Shown here piece after piece: positions 36,241-45,080 of a stretch of 64,000 nucleotides of DNA. A program made the translations under genes and the position numbers. Each line of letters begins with the position of its first letter. Within the stretch, counting starts at the first letter, position 1. Under the pieces are notes generated by a model. It did not search any database. It had not been told where the DNA came from and saw only the letters and a list, made by a program, of their open reading frames with translations. The DNA comes from Alphaproteobacteria bacterium (lineage in GTDB: Bacteria; Pseudomonadota; Alphaproteobacteria; Micropepsales; Micropepsaceae), in NCBI GenBank assembly GCA_947473475.1, contig CANJBZ010000017.1, positions 1 to 64,000 of the forward strand, given 5' to 3'.

Positions 36241-37722
36241 TTAGCCTCTTGCCGCTTTGCCGGCCGCCGTTCCCGCGATTTTGCCAAACACCGAACCGGA
36301 GGTGAGGCCCGTGCCGCCCGGATAGTTGAAATAGAAAATACCGCCGACGAGTTCGCCTGCCGCATACAATCCTTCGATGGGCTGATAGTCGAGACTGACC
36401 ACTTGCCCCTCTTCGGTGATGCGCAAACCGCCAAAGGTGAACGTCACGCCGCAGGTGACCGCGTAACCTTCGAACGGCGGCGTATCGAGCGTGTTCGCCC
36501 AATTCGACTTTGGAACCGTCAGCCCTTCGGTGTGACGGCCGTCCTTGACGTTCGGGTTGAACGGAATGTCCTGACGCACGGCGGCATTGTATTCCGCAAC
36601 CGTCCTAACGAAGGCTTCCGCGTTCACGCCGTCGAGCTTCGTGGCCAACTCCTCGATCGTGTTCGCGGTGACCTTGGTGCATTGGCGGATATTGTACTCG
36701 TCGCGCTGCAGATGCTTGGTCTTCTTGTCCCAAATCTGCCATGCGAATTGACCGGGCTGCTCCAGCACCACGCGGCCATATTTCGCGTAGGTATAGTTGC
36801 GGAAGTCGGCGCCTTCATCGACGAAACGCTTGCCCGTCGCGTTCACCAGAACGGCAAACGGATAGGAGTGCTTCTGGAATTGATCGCCCACGGCGAGATC
36901 GCCAAATTCGGGCGCGTTCATTTCCCACTGCACGGCGTGACAGCCGGACCAGTTGCCGTACGGGCTGGCGCCGATGTCGAGCGCCATCTTAATGCCCGCG
37001 CCGTTGTTGAAGCGGCTGCCGCGAACTTTGGCCAAGTCCCAGCCGGGGCCTAGATAACGTGTACGCATTTCGGCATTGGCCTCGAAGCCGCCGCAGGCCA
37101 GCACAACCGCGCGCGCCTTCAATTCGCCGGTTTCGTTGCCGCATTTGAAGCGCACGCCAGAGACCCGCACACCGTCATAAACCAGATCGGTCGCCCGCGT
37201 GTTGTAGCGGATTTCGATGCCGTTCTTCTTGCCCGACGCGGTGAGCATGTCGACAAGGCCGGGGCCTCCGCCGACGGTTTCCAGCGTCAATCCGCCCCAG
37301 AACTTGAACTTGCCGTCGATCTTGAACGCCTGCCGTCCGTAAATCGGCACGAAGCGGATGCCTTTTTCACGCATCCAGATCAACGTCGGAAGGCTGCGCG
37401 TCACCAGCAATTCGCACAGCGCCGGATCGGTGCGGAATTGCGTCACCCGCGCCATATCGTCGAAGAACTGGTCCTGCGTGTAAGTGCCGAAGTCGGTGGT
37501 ATCGATTTCCGCCTGCGAGAGGTCGGGCACCAACTTCTTGATGTCATCGACGCCGTCATAGACGACGCGCATCGCGCCGGCCGTGAAGCGCGAATTGCCG
37601 CCGGATTCATCTTCGGGCGCCGCTTCCAGCATGAACACGGAAGCGCCCGCCTCCTGCGCCGCTAGTCCCGCGCAATAGGCCGCGTTTCCGCCGCCGACAA
37701 CGATGACATCGTATTCTTTCAT
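36241..37722 (-). CDS. FAD-dependent dehydrogenase, TcuA/fumarate reductase-like
   Basis: A 493-residue flavoprotein of the succinate dehydrogenase/fumarate reductase flavoprotein superfamily, closest in style to tricarballylate dehydrogenase TcuA. The FAD Rossmann motif is VIVVGGGNAAYCAGLAAQEAG (7-27), followed by GGNSRFTAGAMR; the C terminus has GGLRITEEGQVV and YAAGELVGGIFYFNYPGGTGLTSGSVFGKIAG. It probably adds or removes hydrogens across a C-C bond of a carboxylated intermediate. It is the first gene before the amidase. Confidence 0.86.
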   Translation of the reverse strand: MKEYDVIVVGGGNAAYCAGLAAQEAGASVFMLEAAPEDESGGNSRFTAGAMRVVYDGVDDIKKLVPDLSQAEIDTTDFGTYTQDQFFDDMARVTQFRTDPALCELLVTRSLPTLIWMREKGIRFVPIYGRQAFKIDGKFKFWGGLTLETVGGGPGLVDMLTASGKKNGIEIRYNTRATDLVYDGVRVSGVRFKCGNETGELKARAVVLACGGFEANAEMRTRYLGPGWDLAKVRGSRFNNGAGIKMALDIGASPYGNWSGCHAVQWEMNAPEFGDLAVGDQFQKHSYPFAVLVNATGKRFVDEGADFRNYTYAKYGRVVLEQPGQFAWQIWDKKTKHLQRDEYNIRQCTKVTANTIEELATKLDGVNAEAFVRTVAEYNAAVRQDIPFNPNVKDGRHTEGLTVPKSNWANTLDTPPFEGYAVTCGVTFTFGGLRITEEGQVVSLDYQPIEGLYAAGELVGGIFYFNYPGGTGLTSGSVFGKIAGTAAGKAARG

Positions 37723-37805
37723 TCTGCTCCCCAGTCTTCTCGGGCTCGCGCTTGAACGCGCCCCCTCAACCGTCCATGGCCGGGCTCGACCCGGCCACCC
37801 GCGGT

Positions 37806-37832
37806 CCCCCTCCCCCGCTACGCGGGGGAGGA
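37806..37832. repeat. Short GC-rich hairpin repeat between pyrE and the FAD-dehydrogenase gene
   Basis: Perfect 10-bp stem CCTCCCCCGC (37809-37818) / GCGGGGGAGG (37822-37831) with a TAC loop. A close relative, CCTCCCCCGT (38595-38604)/ACGGGGGAGG (38609-38618), lies on the other side of pyrE; the two are similar beyond the stems (CGCGGTCCCCCTCCCCCG). There is no T-run on the minus strand. Confidence 0.65.
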
Positions 37833-37839
37833 AATCTTT

Positions 37840-38538
37840 TTAAGCGCCGAAGCCGGCGGTTCCGCCGTGGGCTTTCGACCAGCCGCGCGGATCGTGCATG
37901 AAGGCTTCCACCTCGGCCAATTTATCCGGCGAAAATTTCTCGCTCTTCTTCGCAACCGCAAGCACATCCCACCAGGTGGCGAGCGCATGGTGCGTGACGC
38001 CCATGTCGGTCAGCGTTTTCAACCCTTCGGGGAAGATGTCATAGAAGAAGAACACGAACGTATGGTCGCATTTCACGCCCGCAGTGCGCAGCGCGTTGAT
38101 GAAATTCACCTTGCTGCCGCCGTCGGTGGTCATGTCTTCGACCAGCAGCACGCGCTGACCATCCTTCACTTCGCCTTCGATCTGCGCGTTGCGGCCGAAA
38201 CCTTTGGACTGCTTGCGCACATATTGCATCGGCAAAGTGAGCTTGTCGGCCATCCACGCAGCGAACGGGATGCCAGCGGTTTCACCACCGGCCACCGTGT
38301 CAAATGCTTCGAAGCCGACATCGCGGGCAAGAGTCGACGCCCCGAAATCGATGAGAGCCGAACGTACGCGCGGGAACGAAATCAGCCGGCGGCAATCGGT
38401 GTAAACCGGGCTGGCGAGGCCAGACGTAAAGATAAACGGCTTCTCGGAATAGAAGCGCACCGCTTCCACTTCGAGCAGCATTTTGGCGGTCAATTCCGCG
38501 ATGGTTTTCTTATCGGCAAAACTGGGCGATGCGATCAT
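37840..38538 (-). CDS. pyrE: Orotate phosphoribosyltransferase
   Basis: A 232-residue enzyme that joins orotate and PRPP to make OMP. The PRPP-binding loop is [14 protein letters not shown] and the [16 protein letters not shown] region matches the PyrE flexible loop. It lies just downstream of pyrC on the same strand, flanked by small palindromes. ATG 38538 ([11 protein letters not shown]) is the only sensible start. Confidence 0.94.
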   Translation of the reverse strand: MIASPSFADKKTIAELTAKMLLEVEAVRFYSEKPFIFTSGLASPVYTDCRRLISFPRVRSALIDFGASTLARDVGFEAFDTVAGGETAGIPFAAWMADKLTLPMQYVRKQSKGFGRNAQIEGEVKDGQRVLLVEDMTTDGGSKVNFINALRTAGVKCDHTFVFFFYDIFPEGLKTLTDMGVTHHALATWWDVLAVAKKSEKFSPDKLAEVEAFMHDPRGWSKAHGGTAGFGA

Positions 38539-38594
38539 CTGTTCCTGCTTTCAATACCGGAGAGAGCCCGCCCCCTCCACCGCTTCGCGGTCCC

Positions 38595-38618
38595 CCTCCC
38601 CCGTAACAACGGGGGAGG
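38595..38618. repeat. Short GC-rich hairpin repeat between pyrC and pyrE
   Basis: Perfect 10-bp stem CCTCCCCCGT / ACGGGGGAGG with a 4-base loop AACA, sibling of the hairpin at 37809-37831. The pair therefore brackets pyrE. Confidence 0.65.
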
Positions 38619-38621
38619 AAA

Positions 38622-39665
38622 TTAGGCGACGACTTTCCATTGAATTTGCTCTCCGCCGCGATGGATGAGAGCCCGTTCCTCCGGTCCGTTGACCTTCACT
38701 TCTTCCGGCGCAGTCCAGACCGTCTTTTCCAGCGTGATGGACTCGGCGTTGGGCGGCAGCCGGTAATGTTTCGGGCCGTTCAATGACGCAAAGGCCTCGA
38801 GCTTGTCCAGCGCGTTTTCTTCGGCAAAAACCTGCGCGTACGACTCGATGGCAACCGGCGAATTGAACAGGCCGGCAGCGCCCACCGTCGCCAGTTTCTT
38901 CGTCACGGGATGCGGCGCGGAGTCGGTGCCCAAAAAGAAATTGCTCTCGCCTTGGGTCGCTGCCTTGCGCAACGCATCACGGTCTTCCCGCCGCTTGATG
39001 ACGGGCATGCAATACATATAGGGCCGGTTGCCATACCCCAGCCAATCCGTGCGCGTCAGCATCAGATGATAGGGCGTGATCGTGCCGCCGAGCTGCGGCG
39101 CATGGGCGCGCACAAAATCCACACCCTCGCGTGAGGACACATGCTCCAGCACGATGCGTAAACCCGGAAAATCCTTCAGCATCGGCGTCAGACGGCGCTC
39201 GATGAACACTGCCTCACGGTCGAAAACGTCGATCTCTGGATCGGCTTCTTCGCCATGAATCAGAAAGGTCATCCCGATCTTTTCCATGCGCGCCAGCACC
39301 TGCCGGATACGCTGAAAATCGGTCACGCCATAGGCGGAATTCGTCGTCGCATTCGCGGGATACATCTTCACCGCCGTGAACACGCCTTCGCGAAAGCCCG
39401 TCTCCACATCGTCGGGATCGGTCGCGTCCGTCAGATAACAGGTCATCAACGGCTGGAAGGTGGACCCTTCCGGCAGCGCCGCCACGACGCGATCGCGATA
39501 GGCGATGGCCTCTTTCACGGTCAGCACAGGCGGCAGCAGGTTGGGCATGATGATCGCACGCCCAAAATTCGCCGCCGTGAACGGCAGCGCCGCCCGCAGC
39601 ATTGCCCCGTCCCGCACATGCAGGTGCCAGTCGTCAGGCTTGCGGATCGTGATGCGTTCCGCCAT
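38622..39665 (-). CDS. pyrC: Dihydroorotase (E. coli PyrC type)
   Basis: A 347-residue zinc enzyme that interconverts carbamoyl-aspartate and dihydroorotate. Metal and substrate residues are all visible: the HxH of DDWHLHVRDG, MPNLLPPV, the carbamylated-Lys motif VKMYPANATTNSAYGVTD, LIHGE, LEHVSSREGVDFV and GTDSAPHPVTKK. ATG 39665 (MAERITIRKPDDWHLH) gives the E. coli length; the upstream in-frame extension overlaps the previous gene. It lies 7 bases after the pyrD1B-like gene. Confidence 0.94.
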   Translation of the reverse strand: MAERITIRKPDDWHLHVRDGAMLRAALPFTAANFGRAIIMPNLLPPVLTVKEAIAYRDRVVAALPEGSTFQPLMTCYLTDATDPDDVETGFREGVFTAVKMYPANATTNSAYGVTDFQRIRQVLARMEKIGMTFLIHGEEADPEIDVFDREAVFIERRLTPMLKDFPGLRIVLEHVSSREGVDFVRAHAPQLGGTITPYHLMLTRTDWLGYGNRPYMYCMPVIKRREDRDALRKAATQGESNFFLGTDSAPHPVTKKLATVGAAGLFNSPVAIESYAQVFAEENALDKLEAFASLNGPKHYRLPPNAESITLEKTVWTAPEEVKVNGPEERALIHRGGEQIQWKVVA

Positions 39666-39672
39666 CTGCGTC

Positions 39673-40653
39673 CTACTCGGCCGGAACGAAGGTCTTGTGG
39701 CCTTGGCCGATCGGGGCAGCCGCAGCCGAGAACGTCTCGGCAATCGGATCGTTGACCATCGCGCCCGTCAATTGCGCCACGCGCTTGAAGCCGCGCTTGT
39801 CGCACCATTCCGCCAGCTCATCGATCATCGCGACGATGCCGGACGGATTACGGAAGATCAGATAGCCGATCATCACCGCCGACGCGCCGGCCAGCATGTA
39901 TTCGACAACGTCTTCGACCTTCACGATGCCGCCGCAGCCGATGACGGGAATTTTCACGCGCTGCGAAACCTGATGCACCATGCGCACGATGATTGGCTTC
40001 ACGCCGGGGCCGGAAATACCGCCGAATTTGTTGCCGATGGCGGGCCGGAACGTATCCAGATTGATCTTCAATCCCAGGATAGTGTTCGACACCACCAGCG
40101 CATTGGCGCCCGCTTCTTCCGCCGCCACACCGATGGCGACCACATCGCCCGCGTTCGGGGACAACTTCACCCACACCGGCTTGTTCGTGGCGCTGCGAAT
40201 GCGCTTCACGACGTTGAAGGTGTGATCCTCATGCATGGCGAAATTGCCGCCGCCCGGATTGCGGGTCGGGCAGGAGATGTTCACCTCGATGACGTCGACG
40301 TCCTTGTGTGAGGCGACTTCACGCGTCATCGCTTCGAAATCATCGGCCGTCGTCGCCGAAATCGAGCCCACCAGCGGCGGCGTGAATTGGGCGTATTCGG
40401 GAACCTGATGTTCCAGAAAGTAGCCGATGCCCTTGGTCGGCAGACCGATCGAATTGATCATGCCGCATTCCAGTTCCGCCACGCGCGGCGGCGGATTGCC
40501 GATGCGGTATTCCCGCGACACGGTCTTGGCGACCAGCGCGCCCAGGCGGTTCACGTCCATAACCTGCGCCAAATCGACCGAGAAGCACCCGGACGCCGGC
40601 ATGATCGGATTCTTAAGCTCGACGGACCCGACTTTTACCGAAAGGTCTACCAT
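39673..40653 (-). CDS. Dihydroorotate dehydrogenase 1B-like catalytic subunit
   Basis: A 326-residue FMN TIM-barrel protein of the class 1B dihydroorotate dehydrogenase family (NAD-linked, works with PyrK). It begins MVDLSVKVGSVELKNPIMPASGCFS; the catalytic Cys lies in VNISCPTRNPGGGNF, and FMN-binding IPVIGCGGI and AGASAVMIGYLIF follow. The C terminus is extended by about 30 residues (NDPIAETFSAAAAPIGQGHK). The host also has a class 2 enzyme, so this pair may reduce or oxidise another pyrimidine-like ring. The start at 40653 overlaps the end of the pyrK-like gene. Confidence 0.85.
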   Translation of the reverse strand: MVDLSVKVGSVELKNPIMPASGCFSVDLAQVMDVNRLGALVAKTVSREYRIGNPPPRVAELECGMINSIGLPTKGIGYFLEHQVPEYAQFTPPLVGSISATTADDFEAMTREVASHKDVDVIEVNISCPTRNPGGGNFAMHEDHTFNVVKRIRSATNKPVWVKLSPNAGDVVAIGVAAEEAGANALVVSNTILGLKINLDTFRPAIGNKFGGISGPGVKPIIVRMVHQVSQRVKIPVIGCGGIVKVEDVVEYMLAGASAVMIGYLIFRNPSGIVAMIDELAEWCDKRGFKRVAQLTGAMVNDPIAETFSAAAAPIGQGHKTFVPAE

Positions 40654-41513
40654 CCCGTGCACTCCTGCAGATCGAACACCGGGCCTTCGATGCAAACCCG
40701 GCGCAATTCCTTGTGACCGTCGACTTCAAAGGTGCGAACGCAGACGTAGCAGGGGCCAAGCCCGCACGCCATAATCTGCTCCATCGCCACCTGTCCCGGA
40801 ATCCCGTGTTTCACGCCCAACTCCTTCATCAGGAACATCAGGCGGTTGGAGCCGCAGGTATAAAAGGCATCGGCCTTCTTCGCCGCGATCAGCCGGTCCA
40901 GGATAGCGCGCACATTGGCGATGTCGCTGCTGCCGTCGCTATCCAGCACCTTAATGACCTCGCCGGACTTGCTGAACAGATCGTCCGCCATCACCAGATC
41001 GGCCGAGCGGGCCGACAGAATGGCCGTCACGCCGACGCCCATCTCCGCCGCAAGCTGCGAAATCGGCCCCATGGTGGCCAAACCGACGCCGCGCCCGAGC
41101 ACCACAACATTCTTGGCTCCGGGCTTCAGCGAAAAGCCGATGCCGAGCGGCCCCACCATGTTGCAGTCATCGCCCACCTTGAGGGTGGCCATACCGCGTG
41201 TGCCCCGGCCGACGCATTTGTAGAGGAATTCGAGGTTCCCGTTCTCCCGGTCGATCCGGTAGATGCTCTGGGGACGGCGCAGCCAGAGTTCGCCATCGTC
41301 GGGCGAGGGGCAGAGAATATTGAAGAACTGCCCTGGCTTAGCCTTCAACTGCTTGGGAGAGGCCTTCACGACCAAGTGCTTGTATTCCGCATTGACCCAA
41401 TCGTGGGACACGACCTTGCCCAGCGCCTCTTCGGCGGGGATTTCGGGCTTAGGGTCGGGCGGGTTCACCCCGTCAACGACGTAAGGACTTGCTGTAAATA
41501 CAGTTTTTGCCAT
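40647..41513 (-). CDS. PyrK-like electron transfer subunit
   Basis: A 288-residue FAD/[2Fe-2S] protein of the PyrK family, which links a 1B-type dihydroorotate dehydrogenase to NAD. The FAD-binding motif is LRRPQSIYRID and the nucleotide-binding loop is GRGVGLATMGP, divergent from the common GGGIG. The iron-sulfur cysteines are CGLGPCYVC followed by RRVCIEGPVF. An unusual N-terminal extension of about 45 residues (FTASPYVVDGVNPPDPKPE) precedes the ferredoxin reductase domain. ATG 41513 is chosen because the upstream codons run into the promoter region. It overlaps its catalytic partner by seven bases. Confidence 0.86.
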   Translation of the reverse strand: MAKTVFTASPYVVDGVNPPDPKPEIPAEEALGKVVSHDWVNAEYKHLVVKASPKQLKAKPGQFFNILCPSPDDGELWLRRPQSIYRIDRENGNLEFLYKCVGRGTRGMATLKVGDDCNMVGPLGIGFSLKPGAKNVVVLGRGVGLATMGPISQLAAEMGVGVTAILSARSADLVMADDLFSKSGEVIKVLDSDGSSDIANVRAILDRLIAAKKADAFYTCGSNRLMFLMKELGVKHGIPGQVAMEQIMACGLGPCYVCVRTFEVDGHKELRRVCIEGPVFDLQECTGW

Positions 41514-41528
41514 TTGGCTAAGACTCGC

Positions 41529-41560
41529 GCGCGGCTGGATACCCCCCATTCAAGCCGCGC
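41529..41560. promoter_or_regulatory. Palindrome in the divergent pyrK/cupin promoter region
   Basis: GCGCGGCT (41529-41536) and AGCCGCGC (41553-41560) are perfectly complementary across 16 bases, about 16 bases upstream of the pyrK-like start codon. It could be an operator or a leader hairpin. The rest of the 194-base gap (41514-41707) contains an AT-rich patch around 41568-41590, the likely promoter zone for both directions. Confidence 0.4.
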
Positions 41561-41707
41561 ATCGTACAAAAATCAACCAAAATCCTTTTTTTGGTACAGT
41601 TGGTCACAACGACATGAAGCGTTGGCCGCGCCACACCCGTTGCCCTTGACGAGGGGGCATAACGGCCTGAAAACACTTCCATCATCATTGAACCAAAGGA
41701 ACCACCC

Positions 41708-42310
41708 ATGGCCGCAACCCCGGAAGGCGCCGCCGCACCAGCAGAGGACGGCATCGCCAATCCCAAGCACAACCAGGACGTTCCCGTCGTCTGGGAACGC
41801 TGGCAGCGCAAACGCACCTTCGTCCGTGCCCTGGAAGGCACCTACAGCCATCTGACCAAGGAGCTGCTGGACGCGCCGCGCGTCATTTCATCCAAGAGCG
41901 TGCCTTGGAAAGGCGGCCCCAATCTCTACGGCAAGCACCCCATTGCGCCGGGCGCCGCCGCCAAAATCACCCAGGCCATTGAGTGCCACGTCGAAGCCTA
42001 TGCCCCCGGCGCGTACAGCCAGAAGCACGGGCATCTGAACTCCGCCTGCTTCTACATTATCAAGGGCCGCGGCCATGACATTCACGACGGCCGCAAAATT
42101 CCCTGGAAGGCCGGCGATATCATGCAAGTCGAAAACGGCTGCGTGCATCAGCACTTCAATGACGATCCGGACAATGAAGCGATTTTGCTCGTCTTCAAGG
42201 CGAAGCCGCTCTTCCTGTTCATGCACCTGCTCTACCAGAAGATGATTTCCTATCCTCCCAACACGCTGCCCAAGGGGCATGAGGATTGGACGCCCCCGAC
42301 GGATCTCTAA
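41708..42310 (+). CDS. Cupin-domain protein 1 of a tandem pair
   Basis: A 200-residue protein with a central cupin domain: YSQKHGHLNSACFYIIKGRG (about 98-117, with the HxH and a following acidic position replaced by Ala-Cys) and AGDIMQVENGCVHQHFNDD. The layout resembles one half of gentisate 1,2-dioxygenase-type bicupins. ATG 41708 has AAGGAA about eight bases upstream. It is followed 29 bases on by a second cupin gene; the two may form a hetero-oligomer. No reaction can be assigned. Confidence 0.78.
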   Translation: MAATPEGAAAPAEDGIANPKHNQDVPVVWERWQRKRTFVRALEGTYSHLTKELLDAPRVISSKSVPWKGGPNLYGKHPIAPGAAAKITQAIECHVEAYAPGAYSQKHGHLNSACFYIIKGRGHDIHDGRKIPWKAGDIMQVENGCVHQHFNDDPDNEAILLVFKAKPLFLFMHLLYQKMISYPPNTLPKGHEDWTPPTDL

Positions 42311-42339
42311 GAAAATCAGCGCTACCGGAGAATATGGAA

Positions 42340-42885
42340 ATGACAGTCCTTGAAGAACGCGACGTCGCTCACCTCGGCAACAAGACCGCGACGTTCCGCG
42401 CCGACGACATCCGCGCGTCCGCGGAATTCCGCAAAGCCTATGAGTTCGCGCCCAACGTGGTGGCCGCGGAAGACCAGCCGTTCGAGAATTCGCCCGACGG
42501 CCTGATCAAGCATCTCGTGCACGAAAAGATGGGCACGCGCGAACAATGCGTCGATGCCTATATGCTGTTCCTCAAAGAGGGCGCGCAGTCGGGCAAGCAC
42601 CGCCATATGTGGGAAGAAGTGATCTTCGTCGCCGAAGGTTCGGGCTACGACCTGCACTGGGACGTGAAGTTCGATTGCATCGACACCTACAGTTGGGAAT
42701 GGGAAGCCGAACCGAAGAAATCCGAATGGCAGCGCGGCGATTTCATTTACATCCCGCCCTACTCGATCCATCAGCATTTCAACACGGGCAAAGAAGAAGC
42801 GCGGCTGATCGTCATCAGCAATCGCATCGTCAAAGCGATGGGCTTCAACTGGCTCGACCAGGTGGAGCACGCACCGGGATTTTAA
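42340..42885 (+). CDS. Cupin-domain protein 2 of a tandem pair
   Basis: A 181-residue cupin. Motif 1 is GAQSGKHRHMWEEVIFVAEGSG with the full HxH...E set of metal ligands (unlike cupin 1), and motif 2 is FIYIPPYSIHQHFN. ATG 42340 is preferred since CCGGAG at 42325-42330 stands nine bases upstream; ATG 42334 is also in frame but only three bases from that site. It ends HAPGF. Likely function: a metal-dependent dioxygenase-like or isomerase step in the same pathway as the neighbouring genes; this is inference. Confidence 0.8.
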   Translation: MTVLEERDVAHLGNKTATFRADDIRASAEFRKAYEFAPNVVAAEDQPFENSPDGLIKHLVHEKMGTREQCVDAYMLFLKEGAQSGKHRHMWEEVIFVAEGSGYDLHWDVKFDCIDTYSWEWEAEPKKSEWQRGDFIYIPPYSIHQHFNTGKEEARLIVISNRIVKAMGFNWLDQVEHAPGF

Positions 42886-42896
42886 ATCCGGCAACG

Positions 42897-42928
42897 CCCC
42901 GCTTCACGCGTCTGTGTTGCGGGGTTTT
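42897..42928 (+). terminator. Possible terminator after the cupin pair
   Basis: CCCCGC (42897-42902) can pair with GCGGGG (42919-42924), followed by TTTTCC. The stem is short and the 16-base loop is long, so the call is tentative. Confidence 0.4.
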
Positions 42929-43010
42929 CCACCGGCGCGCTTTAGATAAGACGGGTAGCTAAAGCGCCACGGGCAAAACGGGGCGTGAACCGGGGGGAGC
43001 AAAGCCGCCG

Positions 43011-45035
43011 ATGGAAGGCCAATTCGCTATGGCGGTCCATGCGCTTCAGCTATTGCTGGAGTGGCATCGACTGCTCATTCTCGTTCTAGGTGTAGTGATC
43101 GGACTGGCCATTGGCTGCATGCCGGGGTTGGGCGGCGTGGTCGCGCTCGCCGTGCTTATTCCGTTTACGTACAATCTCGACGCGCCCACATCGTTTGCGC
43201 TTCTGCTCGGCGTTGCCGCGGTAACGACGACGTCCGATTTGATACCCGCGGTCTTGTTCGGCGTGCCCGGCACGGTCGGCGCCGCCGCAACCGTCATCGA
43301 CGGTCATGCCATGGCCCGGCGAGGCGAGGCTGGCCGTGCCTTCGGCGCCGGCTTTGTCTCCGCCGCTGTCGGCGGCATTTTCGGCGCGCTGGTGCTGGCC
43401 CTGGCCGTACCGCTGTTGCAACCCCTAATGCTGGCGATCGGATCGCCCGAACTGCTGGCGTTCAGCATTTTCGGATTGTCGATGGTCGCGACTCTTTCCG
43501 GCCGCGCGCCGCTGAAAGGTCTGACGGCCGCGGGCGTCGGGCTGATGATTTCCATGATCGGCTCCGGCACGCAAACCGGTACGCTGCGCTGGACATTCGA
43601 TTGGCTGTATCTGTTCGACGGCGTGCCGCTGATCCCGGTGACACTGGGACTGTTTGCTCTTCCGGAACTGGCGGACATGGCGATCAACCGCCGCAAGATC
43701 GCGAGCGGCGCCATCGCGGAGGTGAACCTGTCCAGCCAGTGGGAGGGCGTGCGCGACGTCTATCGCAATTGGTGGCTGGTGCTGAAGTGCAGCGCGCTGG
43801 GCACCGCGCTCGGCGTCGTGCCCGGTATCGGCTCGGCGGTGATCGACTGGATCGTTTACGGCTATGCCGTGCGCACGGAGAAAAATCCGGAGCGTTTCGG
43901 GACGGGCGATGTGCGCGGCGTGATCGCGCCGGAATCTTCAAACAACGCGAAGGAAGGCGGGCATCTGGTCCCAACCATCGCCTTCGGCGTGCCTGCCGGC
44001 GCGTCCATGACGCTGCTGCTGGGGGCATTCCTGCTGCACGGACTGACGCCCGGTCCGGACATGCTGACCAAAAATCTGGACATCACCTATTCGATCATCT
44101 GGAGCCTGACGATCGCCCATGTGCTCGGCACGGCGATTTGTCTCGTCGGCGCACGGCAACTCGCGCGCTTTGCCGAGATGCGGCACGCGATCCTACTGCC
44201 GATGGTCATGCCGATCGTGTTTGTCGCGACCTTTCAGGCGACGCGTAGCTGGGGCGACCTGTACTTCCTGCTGTTCTTCGGCATTGTCGGCTGGATCATG
44301 AAGCGCTTCGCCTGGCCGCGTCCGCCGATGGTGCTGGGCTTCGTGCTGGGCCCGATCTTCGAACGCTATCTCTTTCTGTCGAACGAAATTTATGGCGCGA
44401 GCTGGATGCTGCGCCCCGTCGTCATCGGCATCGCCATCCTGATTGCCTGGGCGCTGTATCGCCCCTTGGGTGGCACGGTCGTACGCTTGGTGCATGAATT
44501 CCGGCATCTGTCGCGTGAGCATTTGAAGCTCAACGGGAAAGCGATCTTCACGCTGTTCCTGATCGCCCTGATCGTCGCCGCTTTGATCACATCGTCCGGT
44601 TGGCCGGAGATCGAGCAAATCGTTCCGCGCACCGCGTGCTGGGCGGCCCTCATCGTCGCAACCCTGAACCTCATCACGGAAATTTTTGGCGCCGATCAGG
44701 CCGCGACGACTGTGGCCGGCCATGGGCATGCGCTTGAAGAAAAAAGCGACCTGCCGATGGGTGTTATCGTTCGCCGCGCCGTGGAGTTTTTCGGCTGGCT
44801 GATCGGCCTTGTCGCGCTCGCCGCTCTTATTGGCTTTATTCCGGCCATCGGCGTGTTCGTGGTTATCTATATGGGCATCGGCTTCCGCGAGCCGTTGCCG
44901 CGCGCCATTGTGTTCGGCGCGGCCATGACGCTGTTCTGCTACGCGCTGTTCGACCGTGGTCTTTCGGTGCCGTGGCCGCAGGCCGTTCTGGGCGATTGGG
45001 TGCCCGCGCTGCGCGATGCCAGCGGCTTGATGTAG
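43011..45035 (+). CDS. Fused TctA-TctB tripartite tricarboxylate transporter permease
   Basis: A 674-residue membrane protein. Residues 1-~495 are a TctA large permease (IGCMPGLGGVVALAVLIPFTYNLD, VLFGVPGTVGAAATVIDGHAMA, VPGIGSAVIDWIVYG, FGVPAGASMTLLLGAFLLHGL). After a linker (~500-525) a C-terminal region of about 150 residues with four hydrophobic segments (GKAIFTLFLIALIVAALITS...FVVIYMGIGFREPLPRAIVFG) matches a TctB small subunit, normally a separate gene. With the TctC gene 45 bases downstream this makes a complete carboxylate importer. ATG 43011 or ATG 43029 could be the start. Confidence 0.86.
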   Translation: MEGQFAMAVHALQLLLEWHRLLILVLGVVIGLAIGCMPGLGGVVALAVLIPFTYNLDAPTSFALLLGVAAVTTTSDLIPAVLFGVPGTVGAAATVIDGHAMARRGEAGRAFGAGFVSAAVGGIFGALVLALAVPLLQPLMLAIGSPELLAFSIFGLSMVATLSGRAPLKGLTAAGVGLMISMIGSGTQTGTLRWTFDWLYLFDGVPLIPVTLGLFALPELADMAINRRKIASGAIAEVNLSSQWEGVRDVYRNWWLVLKCSALGTALGVVPGIGSAVIDWIVYGYAVRTEKNPERFGTGDVRGVIAPESSNNAKEGGHLVPTIAFGVPAGASMTLLLGAFLLHGLTPGPDMLTKNLDITYSIIWSLTIAHVLGTAICLVGARQLARFAEMRHAILLPMVMPIVFVATFQATRSWGDLYFLLFFGIVGWIMKRFAWPRPPMVLGFVLGPIFERYLFLSNEIYGASWMLRPVVIGIAILIAWALYRPLGGTVVRLVHEFRHLSREHLKLNGKAIFTLFLIALIVAALITSSGWPEIEQIVPRTACWAALIVATLNLITEIFGADQAATTVAGHGHALEEKSDLPMGVIVRRAVEFFGWLIGLVALAALIGFIPAIGVFVVIYMGIGFREPLPRAIVFGAAMTLFCYALFDRGLSVPWPQAVLGDWVPALRDASGLM

Positions 45036-45080
45036 ACGCCAGCTCCGCTACGCTGGCGGTGCTTATTGTGTGAGACCCTG

